This document shows positions 34,771 to 42,951 of a stretch of DNA of 64,000 bases, one piece after another. Position 1 is the stretch's first letter. Each line of letters begins with the position of its first letter. This DNA is from Caldilineales bacterium (GTDB taxonomy: Bacteria; Chloroflexota; Anaerolineae; J102). Made by a program: the position numbers and the translations under genes. The stretch is from contig JAGFJG010000040.1 in NCBI GenBank assembly GCA_024102915.1, positions 42,717-106,716 on the forward strand, given 5' to 3'. Under the pieces are notes generated by a model. That model was not told where the DNA came from. It ran no database searches and was given only the letters and a program-made list of their open reading frames with translations.

Positions 34771-34775
34771 CTTCA

Positions 34776-35819
34776 CTAGGCAGAGATATTTTGCCGCCGC
34801 AACCGGGCTTTCATCGCTTCCGGCACATTGCCCATTTCCGCCAGACGGTTGATCAACTTCTCGGCGTCGAGCGGCGGCTCCGCCAACGGCTGCGGTTGGG
34901 GCGTGGGAGCGGATTCGGACACGAATGGCGCTGCCATAGCCGGGATCTCGCTCAAGGCCAGAAAGAAGGATTCGGCGTCATCGTAATAGGTCTGGCAGCC
35001 GACTGTTTTGGGAATGCCGGGGCGCAGAAAGCAAGGCTGCTGCGGCAACAAGTTCGTGGGATAGGGCGGCGACAAGAGGATGAGGGCATAAGCCAGCGCC
35101 TGGGCAAAGGCCGACGCATGCGTCTCCATGACATTGTCTTGCCCGGCAGGCGGGGTCCAGTCCGGCCGGAATGGGCTGAGAAGCAGCGCACGACCGCTGT
35201 CGATGGCCGTTTGTAATGGCGACGAGGGGCGGAATGCGGCCAACCCCTGCGGCATCACAATGGCTACAGCCGCTTCCACTTCCAGCAGGCGGGATAGCAG
35301 CGGTTGATGTGCTGGCAGGTCGACGAGGAGCGGCAGAGCGCCTTCCGCCGCCAGGTCGACGAGGACTTCGCCAGCCCATGATTGCGTCTCTTCGGAGTCA
35401 TCGGTTCCGGCCAAAGCCAGCACGGTGGGCAGTTCCAACAGGCCGGGATCACCGCGATGATTGAGCAAAAGCGGCCGCTCGTTCAGGTTCATGTGCGTTC
35501 TCAGGATCGGCGGATAGGCGGGTTCGCCAAGGCGCACCAGCCCCAATCCGTGCTCACGCCAGCCAGTGATTCTAGTCTGAACTGCGCCCAAGCCAGAGAC
35601 GTTTTTCGCGATTAAATCGCCTTCTTCCTCACTCAATCCCAGCCTTTGGGCCGGCGACGGCGACTGCAAGATTTCATGCAAAGAAAAACCGACTTCCGTG
35701 GCATTAGCCAACAAGACCGATTTGGCCCGGCGCAGAGACAGTCCAGATTCATAGGCGAACCAATACCAGGATACTGTCTCTATGAATTGGGAATATTCGG
35801 CGGACGGACTTGCAGACAT
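34776..35819 (-). CDS. DprA-like (DNA-processing protein A) divergent protein
   Basis: A 347-residue protein with the DprA layout: an N-terminal helical part (SEEEGDLIAKNVSGL), then GLVRLGEPAYPPILRTHMNLNE and RPLLLNHRGDPGLL, then a Rossmann-type domain ending SGRALLLSPFRPDWTPPAGQDN. The usual VGTR/GTR motif is replaced by LALAGTDDSEE and the SGxAxGID motif is missing, so single-stranded-DNA loading may be lost or changed. A minus-strand TATACT ends seven bases before the ATG, and no ribosome site is visible. Assignment is by pattern and moderately sure. Confidence 0.62.
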   Translation of the reverse strand: MSASPSAEYSQFIETVSWYWFAYESGLSLRRAKSVLLANATEVGFSLHEILQSPSPAQRLGLSEEEGDLIAKNVSGLGAVQTRITGWREHGLGLVRLGEPAYPPILRTHMNLNERPLLLNHRGDPGLLELPTVLALAGTDDSEETQSWAGEVLVDLAAEGALPLLVDLPAHQPLLSRLLEVEAAVAIVMPQGLAAFRPSSPLQTAIDSGRALLLSPFRPDWTPPAGQDNVMETHASAFAQALAYALILLSPPYPTNLLPQQPCFLRPGIPKTVGCQTYYDDAESFFLALSEIPAMAAPFVSESAPTPQPQPLAEPPLDAEKLINRLAEMGNVPEAMKARLRRQNISA

Positions 35820-35939
35820 AATCGCGAGTATACCATAGTGGTTGCTAAGGCCGATACCCTGTATTATGATGCCGCCACCCTCGAAATACCGCCAACTGCC
35901 CGCATTCGGGCTTGCTCCAGCCTTCCCCCACACAACTTG

Positions 35940-37097
35940 ATGTCCCCCGAAGACCCCAATAACGTCAAGCCTGCCACAGAGCCGCCCATGTGGGAGGTCG
36001 AGACGCGACCTGATTTCGAAGAGTTCGATATTTCGCAGTCAAGGGAGGGAAGGCAAACTCGCATACGATTCGATAAGATCGCTCTGTTCATCGCCAGCCT
36101 CTTTCTCTTCGTCCTGGCGATCTTGCTGATGAAGGAGGGGGCGCGGGACTTGACGCCGCTAATCCGCGATACGTTTGCGGTGTCGAATGCCGCCAATAGC
36201 CTGGGATTTGGCTGGCTCTTTGCCTATGTGATTCTCAGCGGCTCGCCGGTGGCCGCCGCCGCCCTGGCCTTCTTCGACGCCGGGGCGCTGGACACGATCT
36301 CGACTTTCACGATGATCACGGGCAGCCGCATCGGAGCCAGCTTTATCGTGCTGCTGCTCGGATTTTTTTATGTGCTGCGTGGACGCAATCGGGCCACAAG
36401 CCTGAGCATGGGACTGATGTCACTCTCGGTTTCCGGGATCACCCACCTGGCGGGTCTGTTCCTCGGCATCTGGATGCTGCAAACCGGGATTTTGAATGGC
36501 ATCCAGCTCAGGTCGGGGAGCGGCCTGACCACCGCAGTTGATATCCTGTTTCAACCGCTGGTGGATATCGCGACAACGTACTTGCCGGGATGGGGGCTGT
36601 TTGCTCTGGGAATGGCGATAATCATTGCCAGTTTCAGCATGTTCGATCGCTGTCTGCCTGAGATGTCGCTGAAGGATAGCCAGGTCGGGCGGGTCTCTGC
36701 AGTCGTCTATCGTCCCTGGGTGATGTTTATATTGGGCGCTCTGATCACGACCTTGTCGATGTCGGTCAGCATTTCGTTGGGAATTCTGGTTCCCCTCAGC
36801 CATCGCGGTTTCATCCGCCGTGAAAACGTCATCCCCTATATCATGGGCGCCAATGTCACCACCTTCGTCGATACCCTGCTGGCCGCTGTGTTATTGAACA
36901 ACCCGGAGGCATTCACCATCGTCCTGGTGGAAATGGTGAGCATCGCCCTGGTCTCGATGCTGGTTCTGGCTATCATCTATCGCCCGTTCGAACATTCCAT
37001 TCTCAGATTTGTGCGATGGGCGACCGATAGCAATTGGCATTTCGCCATATTCCTCATCGTCATCTTTGCTATCCCACTCATTTTTCTCTTCATTTAG
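35940..37097 (+). CDS. Na+/phosphate-cotransporter-like membrane protein
   Basis: A 385-residue integral membrane protein with about nine to ten helices after a 50-residue acidic cytoplasmic start. The paired half-repeats with LSGSPVAAAALAFFDAGALD and SVSISLGILVPLSHRG, and GANVTTFVDTLLAAVLL, follow the NptA/PF02690 pattern, where GANIGTT is usual. The ATG at 35940 is the first in the frame after the divergent gene start; GTG/TTG starts further up would run into that gene. The universal-stress protein gene starts 11 bases after it, suggesting a regulated transporter pair. Confidence 0.75.
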   Translation: MSPEDPNNVKPATEPPMWEVETRPDFEEFDISQSREGRQTRIRFDKIALFIASLFLFVLAILLMKEGARDLTPLIRDTFAVSNAANSLGFGWLFAYVILSGSPVAAAALAFFDAGALDTISTFTMITGSRIGASFIVLLLGFFYVLRGRNRATSLSMGLMSLSVSGITHLAGLFLGIWMLQTGILNGIQLRSGSGLTTAVDILFQPLVDIATTYLPGWGLFALGMAIIIASFSMFDRCLPEMSLKDSQVGRVSAVVYRPWVMFILGALITTLSMSVSISLGILVPLSHRGFIRRENVIPYIMGANVTTFVDTLLAAVLLNNPEAFTIVLVEMVSIALVSMLVLAIIYRPFEHSILRFVRWATDSNWHFAIFLIVIFAIPLIFLFI

Positions 37098-37108
37098 GTC
37101 TGTGAACG

Positions 37109-37930
37109 ATGCGAATACTCCTGGCAAGCGGCGGCTCTCTTCATTCTGAAACCGCACTGTGGCTTGGGGCGCAATTGGCGGCCCGCTCCGACGAGCCTGC
37201 AACCGTCATGACGGTTATGCCGAACGCGGCGAGCCAACCCATGGCCAAGGGGATTTTGGAACGCGCCAGCAATATCCTGGAGTCGGCCGGCGTCTCTACG
37301 AACACCGTCGTACGCGTTGGGCGTCGGGACGTGCAAATCCTTGAGGAAGCGAGCAGCGGTTATGATTTGCTTGTGTTGGGTGAACGGCAATTACACGATC
37401 TGAGAACGAGATTATTGGGCTCAATTACTGAACGTATCATCAAGCAGTCGCCCTGCCCGGTGCTGATCGCCAAAGGTGATGTCGAGCCGCTCAACAATGT
37501 TTTGCTCTGCGATAGCGGGGGCGGGTCCCGGCCGGTGGTGAAGCGATTCGTGGAGAGCGGGTTCTGCAAACTGCTGCCTGATGATGCGGAAACGGTGGTC
37601 GTTCACGTCATGTCACAGATAAGCGCCGGCCCTGGCATCCGCGGCGTCCAACTGCGAGCGACAGCAGAGGAACTGATTTCGATGCATTCGCCGGAGGGCA
37701 AATTACTGGAACGCGACTTGCGTTATCTGGATTCGTGTACGGTTAAGAGGCGTGCTGTCGTCCGGCATGGCCTTGTGCTTGACGAAATCCTGGCCGAGTC
37801 GCAAAGCGGCGCCTATCGACTGGTTGTCATTGGCGCGCATCGTGAGGCAGGCTGGGAGCGCTTCCTGCTCGACGACATCGCCCATCAGGTCATCGTCCAA
37901 ATTGACCGCCCGGTGCTGATCATGCCATAA
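37109..37930 (+). CDS. Tandem universal stress protein (UspA) domains
   Basis: A 273-residue cytosolic protein made of two Usp domains: the first ends LLGSITERIIKQSPCPVLIA, the second FLLDDIAHQVIVQIDRPVLI, both matching the Usp G-x9-G(S/T) C-terminal pattern; the second lacks the usual ATP-site glycines. Close coupling to the transporter gene resembles the Usp-transporter pairing seen in other bacteria, so it may modulate phosphate or anion movement. Confidence 0.85.
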   Translation: MRILLASGGSLHSETALWLGAQLAARSDEPATVMTVMPNAASQPMAKGILERASNILESAGVSTNTVVRVGRRDVQILEEASSGYDLLVLGERQLHDLRTRLLGSITERIIKQSPCPVLIAKGDVEPLNNVLLCDSGGGSRPVVKRFVESGFCKLLPDDAETVVVHVMSQISAGPGIRGVQLRATAEELISMHSPEGKLLERDLRYLDSCTVKRRAVVRHGLVLDEILAESQSGAYRLVVIGAHREAGWERFLLDDIAHQVIVQIDRPVLIMP

Positions 37931-38115
37931 CCACGGAGCATGACATGAGTGAACAAGGGAACGATGCGAAGCAGTTTTGACGTCTATACTTCGCAGAACC
38001 CGATAAAGTAGGATTACAGGCTTGATCAAGTGACAGCCATTTGCGAAAGTGACCGTCGTCGTAGAGAAAACAAATCAAACAACATCGTCCGGTCTGGCCG
38101 GATATGGAGAACTTC

Positions 38116-40269
38116 ATGAACATCAAAGAATCCTGGGACAATAGCAGTCCCGTCCTAAAAATAGCGATTGTCGTTGTGGTGATCGCCATCGTCGCCGCCC
38201 TTCTTTTGGTTGTGGCAAGTCTTTTCAATCGCGGTGAACCCGCTGTTCCCACGCCGACGCCAGGCGGCCCTGGCACTGGCGGCATCATCATCGTGATCCC
38301 CACCCCCGGCCCTGCCGACCCGACTATCACGGCCATTGCCAACACCCCCATGCAGGCCGGCCCAGGCTACAATTATCCGCTTGTCGGCATTTTGGCTGCC
38401 GGACAAAAAGCTGAGGCGGTGGGCGTCAATCAGAGCGCAAACTGGATCGCCATCAGTGTGCCGGATGCTGCTGGCGACGTCGCCTGGGTGGAGAGCAATC
38501 TGGTGCAGGCGAACGGAATCGACAATCTTCCGATCATTACCGCCCCGCCCGTGCCCACACCCACCGCCGCCCCGCCAGCCTCATTCCAGGGCTGGAAGGG
38601 TGAGTATTTCGCAAACCAAAACCTGCAAGCCCCGCCCGCGCTGGTGCGTGACGACCCTGTGATCAACTTTGATTGGGGCGACGGCTCGCCAGCGCCTGAA
38701 ATTCCTGCCAACGACTTTTCTGTGCGATGGACGATGACTCGCGATGAGGTCGCGGCGGGCACGTATCGTTTCTCGGCCTGGGTCGATGACGGCCTGCGTA
38801 TCTGGGTGGATGATGTCCTGATCATCGACGGCTGGGTCGAAGGCAGTCTGCGCAATTACAGCGCCGACGTCAATGTGACCAAGGGTACGCACACCATTCG
38901 TGTCGATTATTTCGAGGCCACAGGAAACGCATCGATCCGTCTCGACATCGGCTATGTTTCCGAATACCCCGACTGGAAAGGGGAATATTTCGACAACCCA
39001 AACGTCGAGGGTGAGCCCGAAATTGTCCGAAACGACGTGGAAATCGACTTTGATTGGGGGACGGGTGCGCCTGCCGCGGGCATCCCGGCAGACAATTATT
39101 CCGTGCGTTGGAGTCGCAAAGCCTTTTTTGCGCAAGGCAACTATAGGGTGGTGAGCGATGTCAGCGGCGGCGTGCGCCTTTGGCTCGATGGCAGATTGCT
39201 GCTCGATAGCTGGCAAAGCGCTCCTGCCCGCCAGCTTCAGGCCGAGACGGGCGCTTTGAGCGAGGGCTATCACGATCTGCGAGTTGACTTCTTCAAGACT
39301 ACAGGTGTGGGAGCGATTGACGTCGGCTGGCAGCCGCTAACGCCTGCGATCCCGCCCACCGCCGCCATAGCCGGTTCGGCGCAGACCCAGGTTGGGCAGC
39401 CGACTGCCTACAATGGCGCGGGTTCGACTGCCGCTCCTGGCAGCCAAATCGTTCGTTATGCCTGGGATTTCGGCGACGGCGTGAAAGCCGAAGGCGTCAC
39501 GGTCAGCCATGTTTTCCAAAACGCCGGCACGTACAACGTCTCACTGGTCGTCACCGACGACAAAGGGCTCAGCGGCTCGACCGTGCTCCAAACCAGCGTC
39601 GTAGCCCAACCGGTCCAGCCACCCCCGAACGCCATCATTCGGGTTTCGCAGAATCCGGCTCCCGTGGGTCAGACGATCCTGTTTGACGGCAGGCAATCAA
39701 CTGCGTCCAGCTCGATAATCTCCTATCGCTGGGAGTTCGGCGACGGCTTTGCCGCCGAGGGGCCGACGGCGCAATATGCCTACAATGCCCCTGGCGTTTA
39801 TTTGGTGACCCTGGCTGTCGTCGACGAAGCGCAGAATCGGTCGCAGTCTCAGGTGCAGATGACGATTTCGCAGCCGCAGGCAACGCAAACGCCGACGCCG
39901 CAACCGACCCAACCGCCACCGCCGACAGCCACGCCGACGCCATCCACTCCACCGTTGGAGGGCATTACCTGGCGTTTGAACGACACCCTGCCCGACACGG
40001 AGATCACCACCTTGTTCAATAACTTACAGGTAACCGGATCCGCCGGATGCAACACCTACACTGGAACCTATTCGGTGAATGGCGCCAATATCTCGATCGT
40101 GATCAGCACAACCACGAACGCATCATGCCCGCCCGAAGTGATGCAGCAGGAACAGAATTTCCTGGCGCAATTGCAGGCGTCAACGACCTATTCCATCGAT
40201 GGCGCTCTGATGCAATTGGCGGGGAATGGCGCCCAACTCAATTACACAGCCGCCCCGCAACCCCGGTGA
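38116..40269 (+). CDS. Membrane-anchored surface protein: SH3-like, two PA14, two PKD, META/HslJ domain
   Basis: The protein has one N-terminal membrane anchor (IAIVVVVIAIVAALLLVVAS) and a large outside part: an SH3-like repeat (MQAGPGYNYPLVGILAAG), two PA14 domains (FQGWKGEYFANQNL ... and YPDWKGEYFDNPNVEG ...), two PKD domains (WDFGDGVKAEGVTVSHVF and WEFGDGFAAEGPTAQYAY), a Gln/Pro/Thr linker and a C-terminal META domain (VTGSAGCNTYTGTYSVNG). GGAG sits eight bases before the ATG at 38116, so that is preferred over the ATG at 38104. PA14 and PKD domains suggest binding to surface carbohydrate. No enzyme domain is seen. Confidence 0.87.
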   Translation: MNIKESWDNSSPVLKIAIVVVVIAIVAALLLVVASLFNRGEPAVPTPTPGGPGTGGIIIVIPTPGPADPTITAIANTPMQAGPGYNYPLVGILAAGQKAEAVGVNQSANWIAISVPDAAGDVAWVESNLVQANGIDNLPIITAPPVPTPTAAPPASFQGWKGEYFANQNLQAPPALVRDDPVINFDWGDGSPAPEIPANDFSVRWTMTRDEVAAGTYRFSAWVDDGLRIWVDDVLIIDGWVEGSLRNYSADVNVTKGTHTIRVDYFEATGNASIRLDIGYVSEYPDWKGEYFDNPNVEGEPEIVRNDVEIDFDWGTGAPAAGIPADNYSVRWSRKAFFAQGNYRVVSDVSGGVRLWLDGRLLLDSWQSAPARQLQAETGALSEGYHDLRVDFFKTTGVGAIDVGWQPLTPAIPPTAAIAGSAQTQVGQPTAYNGAGSTAAPGSQIVRYAWDFGDGVKAEGVTVSHVFQNAGTYNVSLVVTDDKGLSGSTVLQTSVVAQPVQPPPNAIIRVSQNPAPVGQTILFDGRQSTASSSIISYRWEFGDGFAAEGPTAQYAYNAPGVYLVTLAVVDEAQNRSQSQVQMTISQPQATQTPTPQPTQPPPPTATPTPSTPPLEGITWRLNDTLPDTEITTLFNNLQVTGSAGCNTYTGTYSVNGANISIVISTTTNASCPPEVMQQEQNFLAQLQASTTYSIDGALMQLAGNGAQLNYTAAPQPR

Positions 40270-40320
40270 TCAACCGGCTGCAAATCCGTTGACGCTGGCG
40301 GGGATGCTCGCCGATGCCAT

Positions 40321-40358
40321 CCGCCCCCTCTCCCGCTCTGGGTTTGGGGGCGGTTTTC
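40321..40358 (+). terminator. Intrinsic terminator after the PA14 protein gene
   Basis: CCGCCCCC and GGGGGCGG pair across a 17-base loop and are followed by TTTTCTT. Confidence 0.75.
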
Positions 40359-40363
40359 TTATC

Positions 40364-40999
40364 TCAGGCCGTGGCCTCGCCCGACTCCGGCTCGATGATA
40401 ATCTGGCCGTTTGTCAGGCCGACCAGCGCCTGGCGGAAGTCTTCCGCCCTTTCTGCGGGCAGCCGCATGCGAAATGTGACGTCGGCGGCGAAGGTCTGGT
40501 TGATGATGGCGGCTTCGTAATCGGGCAATAGCCGTTGAATGGGCGTCACAAAGCCATACTCGCAGACGACGATGAGTTCAGTCTTGGGGATGTGCAACGC
40601 TGTCGGCAATTCGGCCAGGGCCAGGTTGACGCCGCCGCTATAAGCCCGCACCAACCCGCCTTTTCCCAGCTTGGTTCCCCCGAAATACCGTGTCACAACG
40701 ACGGCGATGTCACCCAGGCCGCTGTGTTCCAGAACGGTGAACATGGGTTTACCGGCTGTGCCATGCGGTTCGCCATCATCGCTGTATCCGATCTGGCTGC
40801 TGCTGTGCGGCGGCCCCACCAGATAAGCCCAGCAATTGTGCGTGGCGTCGGCGAATTCGGAGCGCATTTCGTCGATAAAACTGCGGGCGTCCTCCACGGT
40901 CGGGGCGTGGCTGACGGTGGTAATGAAACGGCTGCGATTGATCTCTTCCTCGATGCGATGCCGGGAGGCCGGGATAGGATAGCGTTGGGGCGAAGTCAT
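40364..40999 (-). CDS. YigZ/IMPACT-family protein (UPF0029)
   Basis: A 211-residue protein. The signature is DDGEPHGTAGKPMFTVLEHS, then VVVTRYFGGTKLGKGGLVRAY, both diagnostic of the YigZ/IMPACT family. The C-terminal half is the ferredoxin-like UPF0029 extension. Eukaryotic IMPACT influences Gcn2 signalling; the bacterial role is unsettled. It starts seven bases after the stop of the upstream amidotransferase gene, so the two are cotranscribed on the minus strand. Confidence 0.92.
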   Translation of the reverse strand: MTSPQRYPIPASRHRIEEEINRSRFITTVSHAPTVEDARSFIDEMRSEFADATHNCWAYLVGPPHSSSQIGYSDDGEPHGTAGKPMFTVLEHSGLGDIAVVVTRYFGGTKLGKGGLVRAYSGGVNLALAELPTALHIPKTELIVVCEYGFVTPIQRLLPDYEAAIINQTFAADVTFRMRLPAERAEDFRQALVGLTNGQIIIEPESGEATA

Positions 41000-41006
41000 G
41001 GCTGGG

Positions 41007-41735
41007 TCAGCCTTTATAGTTGGCGATGATCTGTAGGAAAAGGGGGATCAATCGCTCCGTCTCCGGGCTGGGCGTGAAAGCCTCTAGCGTTTGGGCCTGT
41101 TCCTCAGCGCTCATCGTCTTACCGTAGATGCGCAGATACCGGCTAAAGCGAAAGCGATTCTCATCCGCTGTCAGTTCGGGATGGAACTGTGTCGCCCAGA
41201 TCGGTTTGCCGGGAATCCGGAACGCCTGATAAGGGCAAAGCTGTGTGCTGGCAAGGTTGACGACCTCGTCTGGCAAGATGGCGGCACGCTCTTTGTGACC
41301 GAATTGTGCGGCGAACGAAGCGGGCATGTTGCCAAATAGCTCGTCGGCCTCGCCCTCTGTACTCAACCTGACGGCGAACGCCCCCACCTCCATCTTCTCA
41401 GGGTCGGCAATGATTTCGCCGCCGAGCGCCTGCACCATGAGTTGAAACCCAAAACAGGAAGCGAACGTGGGGAAACCCAAATCGACGATATCTCTGAGAA
41501 AGCCAAGCGTCGTCTCGAACTCAGGTAGATCACGCAGGCTGACATTGAAATCGCCGCTGCCGCCGATCATCAATGCCTGATACTCGCCCAACATCGACAA
41601 ATTGGGGGGTCCTTGCAACAGGTCGTGGCACGCGATGGCGTCGATCGGGAGTTGCGCTCTGGCGGCAAACGATGCCCGTTCTTCCTCGCGAACGGGGTCA
41701 TCGGGGTATCGGGCTTGCAAGAATAGGATGTTCAC
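41007..41735 (-). CDS. Class I glutamine amidotransferase-like protein
   Basis: A 242-residue GATase1 domain. The nucleophile cysteine is in FASCFGFQLMVQALGG and the His/Glu pair in ATQFHPELT, so a complete C-H-E triad is present. No synthetase domain is fused, as in stand-alone GuaA-like proteins that hydrolyse gamma-glutamyl compounds. The start is a GTG at 41735 (MNILFLQARYPDD); the frame runs on to 41813 but reads through AATCTTGAATCTTGAA repeats. Substrate unknown. Confidence 0.88.
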   Translation of the reverse strand: MNILFLQARYPDDPVREEERASFAARAQLPIDAIACHDLLQGPPNLSMLGEYQALMIGGSGDFNVSLRDLPEFETTLGFLRDIVDLGFPTFASCFGFQLMVQALGGEIIADPEKMEVGAFAVRLSTEGEADELFGNMPASFAAQFGHKERAAILPDEVVNLASTQLCPYQAFRIPGKPIWATQFHPELTADENRFRFSRYLRIYGKTMSAEEQAQTLEAFTPSPETERLIPLFLQIIANYKG

Positions 41736-42071
41736 TGCGCTTAATCTTGAATCTTGAATATGTCCGGGACGATGGCAGATTATGAACCGCCAATCCGAAT
41801 TCGGCAACATCAACGCAAAAGGAGCATCCGTAGATTTCGCAGATTGCTCCGACTGGCCTGAGAAGAGTCAGCGGTGGAGAAAAATGGAACGCGGATAACG
41901 CTGACAGGCGCGGATGGACGCGGATCGTTTCCTCTTTTATCTGCGCCATCTGCGAAATCTGCGGTTCCAAAAGTTGAATCGAGCCACATCGCTCGTTCGA
42001 CGACCATTTCCCCTTGCCCGCCCTTCGGAGATTTCCCGGAACAAAATGCGCCCTAGTCGGGTCATGATTTT
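41736..42071. other. Repeat-filled intergenic region upstream of greA
   Basis: Holds an AATCTTGAATCTTGAATATG patch (41743-41762) and the CGCAGATT-type repeat at 41820-41975. No supported gene is seen on either strand; the open frames here are short and have no codon or family signal. Confidence 0.5.
41820..41975. repeat. Degenerate GCAGATT/CTGCGAAATCTGCGG repeat, two facing blocks
   Basis: ATCCGTAGATTTCGCAGATT on the left and TCTGCGCCATCTGCGAAATC on the right are similar in inverted orientation. Between them lie GGCGCGGATGGACGCGGATC and similar words. This is the longest repeat patch in the window. Confidence 0.65.
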
Positions 42072-42101
42072 TTGCCAGGATAGCGCTTCGTTTGATATAC
42101 T
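42072..42101 (+). promoter_or_regulatory. Promoter of greA
   Basis: TTGCCA (42072-42077), an 18-nt spacer and TATACT (42096-42101). The start codon is about 228 bases past the expected transcription start, so the leader is long. Confidence 0.58.
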
Positions 42102-42107
42102 CCCCTT

Positions 42108-42240
42108 CGTCCGAATCTTGCGGGTAGAACTGGCGTCTTGGCGCACAGTTCTTCTTTTTTTGTGCTGTGGTGTGCGCTTCGTTGCATGCCGATGTACTGC
42201 ATAGATGCACTTTTCGCCTGGCGATCTGCCGGGCTTTTTG
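42108..42240 (+). ncRNA. Structured greA leader ending in an intrinsic terminator (attenuator or small RNA)
   Basis: The leader holds a dyad with GCGCACAG and TGTGCGC at its ends. It finishes with GCCTGGC (42216-42222) and GCCGGGC (42228-42234) around GATCT, followed by TTTTT. A transcript stopping here would be about 130 nt long; read-through reaches greA at 42336. In E. coli an analogous leader makes small RNAs (GraL). The lineages differ, so this is an analogy, not a match. Confidence 0.5.
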
Positions 42241-42335
42241 TGAATCGGAACCGGGCGTTGAAACAGGGATGCCGATCTGCAACCCGTACGAACGCCCACC
42301 CTTCCCCCAACCATTTCAGGAGATCGAGAATCTTG

Positions 42336-42818
42336 ATGAATAACACCGATGACAGAGTCGTTCATATCACGGCTGATGGTCTGCGCAAACTCCAGGAGGA
42401 ACTCGACTGGCGCGAGAATATACGCCGCCGCGAGATCGCCGAACAGATCGAGTCCGCGCGCAAAGAGGGCGATATCTCTGAGAACGCCGGATATGACGAA
42501 GCCAAATATCAGGCGGGTATGAATGAGGGGCGCATACTCGAACTCAAGGCGAAAATCAAGGCCGCAGTGATTATCCAGAAAAGCAACGGTCCGGCCAATG
42601 CGGTCGAGTTGGGACGCACTGTCACCATCGAAGACCTTGAATTCGGGGACGAGGAAAAATACACGATCGTGGGCTCTGCCGAGGCGGACCCCAGCAATGG
42701 ACGCATCTCCAACGAATCGCCCATGGGTGTGGCATTGATGGGAAAGCGTTCTGGCGATGTCGTCAAAGTGAAAAGCCCCAGCGGGACATTAGAATATAAG
42801 TTGCTCAGTATCGAGTGA
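42336..42818 (+). CDS. greA: Transcription elongation factor GreA
   Basis: Binds RNA polymerase and stimulates cleavage of backtracked RNA. The 160 residues have the N-terminal coiled coil with the catalytic acidic tip (ISENAGYDEAKYQAGMNEGR) and the C-terminal FKBP-like domain with SPMGVALMGKRSGDVVKV. AGGAG lies about 12 bases upstream of the ATG. A long leader with a terminator precedes it. lysS follows 133 bases downstream. Confidence 0.96.
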   Translation: MNNTDDRVVHITADGLRKLQEELDWRENIRRREIAEQIESARKEGDISENAGYDEAKYQAGMNEGRILELKAKIKAAVIIQKSNGPANAVELGRTVTIEDLEFGDEEKYTIVGSAEADPSNGRISNESPMGVALMGKRSGDVVKVKSPSGTLEYKLLSIE

Positions 42819-42951
42819 GGAAGTGATTAAGGATGAGAGATTGAATCAGTCGCCGGCAGAATCGATCGGGCTTCGATAATCAACCTTTAATCCTTAAAGA
42901 ACATGCACGGGCGGGTTATTCGTTCGCATTTGCAGAAAGGAGAGGGCGACC

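Noticed and set aside
42108..42240. 6S RNA in the greA leader
   Set aside because: The length and lack of a large central bubble between long closing stems do not fit; an attenuator or leader RNA explains the terminator better.
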